NCBI GenBank assembly: GCA_902806575.1
Contig: CADCXD010000013.1
Span: 62,001-126,000, forward strand
Direction of reading: 5' to 3'
Length of the DNA stretch: 64,000 nt
Source: Jackrogersella multiformis
Lineage: Eukaryota > Ascomycota > Sordariomycetes > Xylariales > Hypoxylaceae
The notes beneath the pieces are model-generated. The model made no database searches. It was not told the origin of the DNA and worked only from the letters and a program-made list of their open reading frames with translations. This document shows positions 56,097 to 64,000 of the stretch, piece after piece (the stretch's first letter is position 1; every line of letters begins with the position of its first letter). Made by a program: the position numbers and the translations under genes.

Positions 56097-57655
56097 ATGG
56101 CTGAGCAACTAATTCTTAAGGGAACCCTAGAGGGCCACGTAAGTTTCGTTTTATTTATCTATTTATTTATTTTTTATTCATCTATCAATCGTAATCAAGA
56201 AGAATTCGGAATGCGGCAGAGGCGCATACATCGACAGTCCTGTCCAGTCTCGACAGATATCAATACCAACAAGAAGAAATAGTACTAGTAGCTAATATGT
56301 TTTGCGTCGACAGAATGGCTGGGTCACGAGCTTGGCTACCTCTATGGAGAAGTATGATTATTTACTACACACTACACCTACACCTACACCTACTATAGAC
56401 CTTACAAACTACAAACGGCGAACTACAATATGATATATGATCGCAAGCTTACCCTCTTCATCTAGCCCCAACATGCTCCTATCCGGCAGCCGTGACAAGA
56501 GCCTGATCATCTGGAACCTCACTCGCGATGAGTCGCAATACGGCTACCCGAAGCGATCTCTCCACGGCCATTCTCACATCGTCTCCGACTGCGTACGTCA
56601 TCTCTCTATTACCCGGTGGCGGACAAGTCACGATTGAGTGAAGAAGGGAAGTCAAGGTAGAAGGACGGCTCTTGCTGACGGATTGGTTTTCAGGTTATCT
56701 CCTCCGACGGCGCCTATGCCCTGTCTGCCTCCTGGGACAAGACCCTCCGACTTTGGGAGCTAGCCACCGGCACCACCACGAGACGATTCGTAGGCCACAC
56801 CAACGATGTCCTCTCCGTCTCGTTCTCCGCAGACAACCGACAGATCGTCTCCGGCTCTCGAGACCGAACCATCAAGCTGTGGAACACCCTCGGCGACTGC
56901 AAGTTCACCATCACCGACAAGGGCCACACCGAATGGGTATCCTGCGTCCGCTTCAGCCCCAACCCCCAGAACCCCGTCATCGTCTCCAGCAGCTGGGACA
57001 AGCTTGTCAAGGTGAGCAACCCCTTCCCGCGAGTGTAGAGAGAAAAATGCGAATGCTTTCACATGATGTTCTGCATATTCAAGTATTTGCTACTTCAGAG
57101 CTTGCTCGCAAGCCATGAGACATCTTTCACACCAATGCCCTGATGATACGCATCTCGCTATTATTTCTCTTGCTCTCGCGTGTGCCGAAGTTGTGTATTC
57201 GATTACTAACTAACTCCTTACCGCCTTAGGTCTGGGAACTCTCCACCTGCAAGCTCCAGACCGACCACATCGGCCACACCGGCTACATCAACACCGTTAC
57301 CATCTCCCCCGACGGATCCCTATGCGCGTCCGGCGGCAAGGACGGTACCACGATGCTGTGGGACTTGAACGAGTCGAAGCACCTGTACTCCCTGAACGCC
57401 GGCGACGAGATCCACGCCCTCGTCTTCTCTCCTAACCGATACTGGCTGTGTGCTGCTACTGCCAGCAGCATCATCATTTTCGACCTGGAGAAGAAGAGCA
57501 AGGTTGACGAGCTGAAGCCCGAGTTCACGTCGGTCGGCAAGAAGAGCCGAGAGCCCGAGTGTGTAAGCTTGGCCTGGAGCGCGGACGGCCAGACTCTGTT
57601 TGCCGGCTACACTGACAACATTATCCGAGCATGGGGTGTCATGTCGAGGGCATAG
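56097..57655 (+). CDS. cpc2: RACK1 / Cpc2, 40S-associated WD-repeat scaffold
   Basis: Seven-bladed WD40 beta-propeller on the 40S head. It links kinases and stress signalling to translation and is needed for cross-pathway control in fungi. Exons are 56097-56138, 56314-56351, 56466-56592, 56694-57011 and 57230-57655, giving 316 residues, the usual size. It begins MAEQLILKGTLEGHNGWVTS. WD-type strand ends appear regularly: SRDKSLIIWNL, SWDKTLRLWEL, SRDRTIKLWN, SWDKLVKVWEL, GKDGTTMLWDL, ASSIIIFDLE and YTDNIIRAWGV. The propeller includes the ribosome-facing SGSRDKS region. All introns are GT-AG. The fourth intron (57012-57229) is the longest and carries a U24-type snoRNA. It converges on the ste2-type receptor gene. 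Confidence 0.99.
57055..57155 (+). ncRNA. snR24: C/D-box snoRNA U24 (snR24) in RACK1 intron 4
   Basis: Within the intron: box C at 57063-57069 (ATGATGT), then TATTTGCTACTTCAGA, which matches the U24 guide plus D' region (complement of the AAGTAGCAAATA stretch of 25S rRNA), an ATGAGAC C'-like box and box D CTGA at 57140-57143. ATGCG at 57047-57051 can pair with CGCAT at 57149-57153 as a terminal stem. Yeast snR24 lies in the intron of ASC1, the RACK1 orthologue, so host and snoRNA agree. The second guide, before box D, is diverged and I do not recognise its target. Exact ends are estimated. Confidence 0.85.
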
Positions 57656-58142
57656 ATCCTTTTCCCGGGGGGTGTCGATATCGGTCATTGACTGGGCGTA
57701 TGGATGGGATGTCATTTGAGCTTTTACTCTAAGGGAAATGGCAATCGATGCGGCCGGGCAACGAAAATACTAGGTTGCGTTGCTGCTTGGTTGCTACCAC
57801 AAAGGTAGACACAAAATCTAACGAATTGTGAAGACAAGACTTTTGTTTCTCTTTGTGCTGATATGACGTGATATGAGTCTTCGAGGGTTGGCTCTTGACC
57901 TTGTGGATTAGGTATTATAAGTGCCTACATACCTTAGGTAGGTATCCAGGAGTGACGATTCGCGTAATAAATGGCTTACTTATGAGTAGATGATCGCTTT
58001 AACGCCGACTTGTGAACATGAGATATAAGGATCATAAGTCACCATGAACAAAGCCAACTTAAGGAAGTGTATTTAACAGTGTAATTCTAATTGATCATTT
58101 GGATATCTTGAACGTACCTAGTGTAGTACACATACATCCTCC
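57656..58142. other. Convergent intergenic region, cpc2 / pheromone receptor
   Basis: About 490 bp holding two 3' UTRs and one half-cluster near 57930-57945. No gene recognised. Confidence 0.6.
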
Positions 58143-59785
58143 TTATTCCCCTCCTGAACTCTTCCCATTCTCTACGGCGACCTGATAATCTCTCGAAACC
58201 TGTATGCTTCTGTATTCTTCTTCCCCTTCTACCTTTTCCACAGCTCCATCGCTCTCTATCCAAGCATTCCCCGCCTCGAGATCCTCAGTGTTCCTATCAT
58301 CCACAACCGACCTTGGTCCCCAGCACCTACCACTACTCCTTAGGGTTGCCACATCCTCGTCGGTCTTAGAAGAGTTTCGTAGGTGGCGAGGGAAGGACCC
58401 AGGAAACGGGAGCGCGGCGTCGTCGTTGGAGGCGAAGAAGGACGAGCGGCGGTGACGGCCTCCCCCTCGTTCTTGGGGGGACCATTTCTCTCCGCCGGAT
58501 CGCCTGAGCCGCGAGTTGGCCGAGTCCGAGCCTCGGTAGAAGGCCGCCACGCTGATGAGCGGCAGCCCGGCTGCTACGAGCGTGCCCACCCAGGATCCGG
58601 CGTCGAAGGGGAGCACGCGCGTGTTTCCTGGGCCGGCGGCGATGTCGAGACCCGCGAAGAGACCTGGGTTGGGAGTGAGCGTGTTAGTAATTTTTCCTTC
58701 CCTTCGTCCCGTGTCCTGTCTGCCTGCCCGCCTACCAACACCAACCTGCCTGCCCAGGCGATCGTAGATCGAGAAGAGATAGATAGGGAGCATCACTTAC
58801 AAGGAGCCAGCATCAGCACGCCATTCCCAACCGCCAAGATCTCCAGCGAAGTCAAGCCCCTGCGGCCGCCACCACCACTACTCCCACCTCTCAGCGTCAG
58901 GGTGATGGAGAACTTCCTCGCGGCCCTCGCGCCCCGGAGCACGCGCCGCGTGGCCGCGAGGTGCAGGGCCAGGTGCGCGAAGAACACGCCGCAGAAGTAG
59001 AAGACGGACGCCGCGGCCAGCACCACGGCGGCCTCGCCCGCGCCGTCCAGAGGCACCGGCAGCGTGTGCCCCCGCAGCGCCTGCGTGTAGTGCGCCACCC
59101 ACACGGCCCGCACGCCCACCGCGGCCGCGGCTAGGAGCACCGCGAATAGCAGCACGGGCACCCGCCACCAGCACTTGCCTATCGTTCTTCGTCTTCCTCC
59201 TCCTCCCGTCCCCTTTTCCCTTTCCGCCGTGTTGGAGGTGGAGGCCGAGGAAGAAGTGGTGCCAAATGGAGTAGGAGCATGAGTGGGAGTGGGAGCAGGG
59301 CCGCAACGCCCGCCCCACGTCTGCACTAGAACCTGGACCTGCAGCGCCAGCGCGGTTTCCACGAGAGCGAGCTGCACCACGCTGAGGGCGCTCGACGCCG
59401 TGATGGCGTCGTACTCGTCGGGACGGAGGATGGAGGCGTCCCGCGTCCACGCCACGTAGTACTCGGTCAGGGGGCCGGGAAAGTACAGCACGAGCAGCAG
59501 GAGGCGGGTTATGGTTATCACCAGGGTCGAGAGCTGCGCGAGGTGCACCGGCCGCCGGAGCTTGGCGGTGGGGAGCAGGAGGAGGGTCGTGAGGAGAGAG
59601 GAGAGGCACAGCCCGAGCTGCACCCCGTAGTTGATGGACGTGTTGGCTAGGCGGACGCGTTGGGCGTCGATTACGGGCATGGATATGGGGATTAGGGGGT
59701 TAGAGGAAGAGGAGGAAGTGCTGGTGCTGTTAGGGATGCCGAGAATGAAGAAGGTTTGGTTTCGGGGGTCGAAGGGTAGATCCAT
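58143..59785 (-). CDS. ste2: Ste2-type alpha-pheromone receptor (fungal GPCR)
   Basis: Seven-helix receptor for the alpha-type peptide pheromone, signalling through a G protein to the mating MAP-kinase path. Exons are 59785-58801 and 58663-58143, giving 501 residues. The N terminus MDLPFDPRNQTFFILG matches the FDP-x-NQT start of filamentous-ascomycete Ste2 proteins. Helices in order: INYGVQLGLCLSSLLTTLLL (TM1), PVHLAQLSTLVITITRLLLL (TM2), a Val/Leu-rich TM3 near 145, VPVLLFAVLLAAAAVGVRAV (TM4), VVLAAASVFYFCGVFFAHLA (TM5), LTSLEILAVGNGVLMLAPCL across the intron (TM6) and GTLVAAGLPLISVAAFYRG (TM7 with its LP motif). The loop before TM6 is Gly-rich (GGSSGGGGRRG), and a second Gly/Ser-rich insert follows TM3. 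The tail has phosphorylation-prone Ser/Thr and ends with a family-like VSRDYQVAVE. Exon 1 is very GC-rich. Assignment rests on topology and these motifs. Confidence 0.85.
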
Positions 59786-62368
59786 CGTGAGATGCTGTCG
59801 TTAGTTCGTTACTCGGGGAGGAGGGGTTATTGAGAAGAGATCGTGGATAGTGACTTTGATGAGGCACTTAGTGTATAGTAGCTATTCTTCTACTTCTGTT
59901 TCTGGCATCTGCTCCCATTCCCTAGGAGCGGTTTCTAACTCGCATGGTAGACGATGCTTACACCCTCGACAGCGAAGTTGAAGAAAGAAGGAAATCGACT
60001 TGGGACGTTACGAATCCAGAACTCAGAATGAACCAAGGAGTCGGGGGTTCCCGCTATCATATCTCATATTACCTCGATGAATCACATCCCAATAGATCGG
60101 TAAGCACGACGAACCCCTGGCCGAAAAAGCAGCGATATCAGTTTCTAGCCCCATACAGCCAGCCAGCAAGCCAGCCCTGAATAAACGAGGGCGGCACTCG
60201 CAACGCCCTAGTGGACGCCACATCGCCCTAAAATCAAATTTATCTCGATCCCGTCTTGGAGCCGTGTAGCCTGACTAGGGCCAGAAGGGGAGATCCCCGA
60301 ACGCATGTCTCAATCGGCGGAATTTATAATTGTCCTGCTGGGAAGGGGATGGGTAGAAGGCGGGCTCACCCCCCACGTCAGCGGTGTAGGAGTGCCTAGG
60401 AGATGCGTTTCCCGTTGCCTGCTGTTACACATTGAGGTAGACTCATTATGCGGGCGACCTATATATCTAAGAGAGTAAGTGAGGCTCGAAGTTGATAAGT
60501 GTTGGATTAACTTAGGTATTTTGAAACGAGTGGCTATCTGCTGAAACAGGTTGTCCAGGTGACGACTGAGTATGCGATAGTCGCCTTATAAAATTATTCA
60601 CCTTACGCCAAGGATGTCATAATATTCTGTTTCCTACGTAGGTCGACTACCTCTACTTCGAGCCTCATATTTTCAGGTGGTAATCCGAAGTCGTTTTCAC
60701 AAGTGGATGAAGCAAACGATGGCCTATATTAGTTGATATCCTTCAGTTCACAATATTGCAATTACATTTACTTGCTTGTGACAATATTAATGCAGAACTA
60801 CAACTCAGTTTTCTATATTATATATTATCATCGAGTTGAGTTATACTACCTTGTCATGGATAAGAATAATATAACCTAAGTATTCTGTCCCGGTGATACG
60901 ATGATTATACTTTCATATTTTCATAGGCAAGTTGCAGTAGAAAAATCCAGAAGCTACCCATCGTCATCTTTAACAGCAACCATCCATATATATATATATG
61001 ATTCCTCTAGATCTGCGGCTCTTATTCGCTTTGCGGTACAGTCGCCGTGTCTTCGTTCTGCCCATAGTGGAGAATCATATCCAATTAGGGCACCTCTCGG
61101 TCTTCGTATTCTAAAAGGAAGTTCATATTCTTATCGAGTTTATACCCAGTTCGCGATAATACAGGCATTAGCTAAGTACTCTAGATCGATTCTTCATCGG
61201 CGGATAGGAGGTATGCGTCATGACCATTATGACGATCATCATTATCTTCAGCTCGATATTGGAAGATGGTACAACATATTAAACATGAATATCTTCAGTC
61301 CTAATAATATTATAATATGAAGTTTGGATCTATTCAGGTCTCGTATGTTCAGCTATGATTGCGTCTGCAGAGTCCTCAACTTAGCTGATTACCTAACTTA
61401 ATATTTAATAGATAGATAGATAGGCTAGGGACTTAAATTTGTTATAATTCCTTTAGTATATTAGGTTCTCTTTCCGAAAAGGTGACGAGGATATCATCGT
61501 TATTCACGAGCCACGTATCCTACATATTCGCTCTCGTCTTCGTCGCTGCTGCCTTCGTGCTGCTCATAATTGTCGATGCTACGGCGCCGATCAACTGATC
61601 CAGGAGCGGCGGGGGAGAGCAGGAAGAAGGCAAGACGGTGGACTGCCGCAGCCCCGGCGCCGCCGTGCGAGATGGACCTCGGGCGTGGAGCGGGTTACGC
61701 TGAGCTCTTGTAGTGGACGGGGGCGGATCGCCACGAGCTGAATAGCCCGGACCGGGTTTGTTTTGAGCTAGTTAGGAGATACGCAGACGGGCACTCGTGA
61801 TTTACACCAGGAACCAGGGAAAGCGAGGTAGGACTACCTACCTAGTCTAGGGAGTCTTAGAAGCCATGCCTAGGTACGCATAGTTATTGAATACACATAT
61901 CTCCACGACCTGCTTGAGTATCTAAGAAAAGCTCGTGGGCAAGCTAAACTTCAGCAAGACACATCCATAGAACACCTAGTCAAACGAGCTAACTAGGCCA
62001 ATTGCATCAAAAGACAATTTCATAATTAACTGCCTGTCCTAATTTTCATAACATTGGTACATGTGCTACTAGCCCTTCTTGGACTATGTAGACTGCCAGA
62101 ACTTTCGGGTGTCTCTTCTGAGACATACTGAAGCCCCCCAACCTTTGACGCCTCAATGTGCAAACCTAGAATTGCCGTATCCTTATGGGTCTCGGCTCGC
62201 GTGCAACGGGGAAAGTGAAAATCGAAAAACAAAAAGCAAACGCCGGACCCTATGCATTCAGACTTGGGCTGATTGGCTGACAGGCTCGAATATTTATGTC
62301 ATCTACCGCCGGGGGAAAACTGCCGGGCCTTCCACCTAACCTCCGGACTATGTTCCTTCTTGCCATTC
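59786..62368. other. 2.6 kb intergenic region, receptor promoter / RPB2 3' side
   Basis: The portion near 59786-60200 is the likely promoter and leader of the receptor. The rest has short open frames (up to about 139 codons at 60901-61320) with A/T-rich composition and no recognisable domain. A small GATA run lies near 61413-61426, and CCTAGGTA motifs near 61836-61846 and 61869-61876 are weak. No tRNA seen. Confidence 0.55.
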
Positions 62369-64000
62369 TTAACGGATACTGACACCAGAGCGGTCTGTGA
62401 ACATGCGAGTTGCAATGTTCATGGCCATAAGCTCCTGGAATAAGAGCTTAGCGGCATAAGGTATATGAATCTGTGCAATCCTGGTCTTGTTCTTGCATGG
62501 TCGACACTCAAAGGATCCTTTGCTCAGGATGCTGGGACGCAGAATGTTAGTATGCACTCTCGATAGCAATAGGGAATGGGGACTTACGCAATTGGGGTCA
62601 TAAGACCACAGATCTCACAGATGTGAACCCGGAAAGCATCTGACACTTCGAATAGTCGTTCCTTGAGGAAGGAGGCCGCGCCGTGAGCGATCATACAATC
62701 ACGCTCCATTTCTCCGAAACGAAGACCTCCATCTCTTGCACGACCCTCCACAGGCTGGCGCGTCATAATCTGCACCGGACCGCGTGCCCTAGCGTGAATC
62801 TTGTCGTCGACCATGTGTCTTAGACGCTGGTAGTACGTTGGGCCGAAGAACACCTGCGCTCGAAGCTTGCGTCCGGTGTGACCATGGTACATGATCTCAA
62901 ATCCGCGAGATTGGTATCCATGCTCACGAAGAAGGCTCGACACAGAATCGACAGTGACATCGGTGAAGGGCGTAGCATCTCCCTCCATTCCCTTGAGGGT
63001 AGAGACTTTACTAAGTAAACACTCGATCAAATGAGCAATAGTCATACGCGACGGGATAGCGTGTGGGTTGATAATTAGATCCGGAACGATGCCCTCGCGG
63101 GAAAAGGGCATATCTTCTTGCCGGTAAGTGACACCAATGGTTCCCTTCTGCCCGTGACGAGAGGCGAACTTGTCACCGATCTGAGGAATCTTGGTTGTTC
63201 GCACTCGTACCTTCACATAACGGAGGCCGTCCTGATTCGTGGTGAGGATAACCGAGTCGATAATGCCTGTCTCAGTACTTCGTAGAGGCGTAGACGCATC
63301 ACGCTTGACGTGTACTTTTGTGCGTTGACCCATCTCCTCATTGTCCGGGTTAATTGGCGATGTCTTGCCAATAATGATATCTTCACCCATAACTCTTACG
63401 CCAGGTGCGATTATGCCGTCATCATCAAGTTTATCGTACGTGCCCTGCTTTAGGCGTAACGTGTCGGCTCGGAACGGTTTCTCAAATGTCTCAACCGTGT
63501 TGATTCCTACACGTTTCTCGCAGTCGCTGTAGGATCGGAAGAAAAGACTTCGGAAGAGACCTCTGTCAATACTGGTCTGATTCATGATTACGGAATCTTC
63601 TTGGTTGTAGCCCGAGTAGCAGGCGATGGCCACGATAGCATTCTGGCCGGCCGGAAGTTCTCTGAACTTCAGGAACTCCATCGAACGCGTTGTACCGAGT
63701 GGTTTCTGTGGGTAATACAGAATGTTTGCCATGGTGTCCATACGGCGGTTATAGTTCGTAAGGAAGAAGCCCATGGCTTGTTTACCCATAGCCGACTGAT
63801 ACGTGTTCCTAGGCGACTGTGATCATGTTAGCAGTAAGTAATAACACAGGGGTTGCTTATATAACGTACCTGATTATGATCAGGGAACGGAATGATGCTT
63901 GCGCAGATGCCTAGGAGCATACTGGGGTGGATTTCGCAATGAGTGTACATGTGCGTTGACGGGTTGAACTTAGTCTTCAATCGCTTGTTCACCTCGTCTC
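62369..64000 (-). CDS. rpb2: RNA polymerase II second-largest subunit, C-terminal part (cut by window edge)
   Basis: Catalytic-core subunit of RNA polymerase II. Visible exons are 64000-63870, 63816-62588 and 62531-62369; the 5' part lies beyond base 64000. The sequence from THCEIHPSMLLGICASIIPF through SPRNTYQSAMGKQAMGFFLT, GYNQEDSVIMNQTSIDRGLF, KIPQIGDKFASRHGQKGTIG and RQPVEGRARDGGLRFGEMER to the end is typical Rpb2. It includes the hybrid-binding lysine region and the C-terminal zinc site: CEICGLMTPIA, then across the intron ECRPCKNKTRI gives the four cysteines of the clamp zinc finger. The protein ends NIATRMFTDRSGVSIR. Both introns (GTACGT...CACAG; GTAAGT...CCCAG) keep frame. This region is commonly used for fungal phylogeny, so it can place the organism. 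Confidence 0.99.

Noticed and set aside
59944..60180. 78-codon frame just upstream of the receptor
   Set aside because: Probably receptor promoter or leader on the opposite strand; it ends in a CAGCCAGC repeat and shows no family features.
60901..61320. 139-codon frame between the receptor and RPB2
   Set aside because: A/T-rich, no domain, no homologous block recognised and no introns or context to support it.

Overview
The window looks like nuclear DNA from a filamentous ascomycete (Pezizomycotina, probably a Sordariomycete; this placement is inference). The protein families are fungal. Genes carry short introns of about 50-220 bp with GTRNGT donors. A Ste2-type pheromone receptor, a CFEM protein, Som1 and a large SART3-like Prp24 are present. 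Intergenic DNA is studded with short palindromes built from the unit CCTAGGTA. I joined the exon structures by hand, and the exon sums are divisible by three for every complete gene.

Layout, left to right. 1-1004: 5' part of mitochondrial serine hydroxymethyltransferase (-). 2523-3492: ribosomal protein eL19 (-), start codon split by an intron. 4293-12545: GCN1 (-), divergent from a DHX29-like DExH helicase at 13338-18165 (+). 19348-22629: PRP24/SART3 (-). 22630-32694: a 10 kb gene-free stretch rich in palindromes. 32695-33984: CFEM membrane protein (+). 34720-37917: a mitochondrial trio of mrpl22 (-), cox9 (+) and som1 (-). 37998-38988: a Rad51-paralogue-like gene divergent from som1. 39494-40681: FAR1-type DNA-binding protein (+). 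41671-44652: an isochorismatase-AlkB-GST fusion (-). 44653-50185: a second gene-free stretch. 50186-51559: an intronless leucine-rich-repeat kinase of bacterial type (-). 53046-54042: TAF8 (+). 54724-55707: an extremely AT-rich element bounded by long terminal inverted repeats. 56097-57655: RACK1/CPC2 (+), with a U24 C/D snoRNA inside its fourth intron. 58143-59785: Ste2-type pheromone receptor (-). 62369-64000: 3' part of RPB2 (-).

Most genes are core housekeeping. Translation and its control are represented by eL19, GCN1, the DHX29-like helicase, RACK1 and mitochondrial uL22m. Transcription and splicing are represented by RPB2, TAF8 and PRP24. Mitochondrial functions are SHMT, Cox9 and Som1. 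No biosynthetic cluster, CRISPR array, tRNA or rRNA gene was seen. The least ordinary items are the triple-domain fusion enzyme, the probable bacterial-origin LRR kinase, the inverted-repeat AT island, the CCTAGGTA palindrome family and the RecA-fold gene with a degenerate P-loop.
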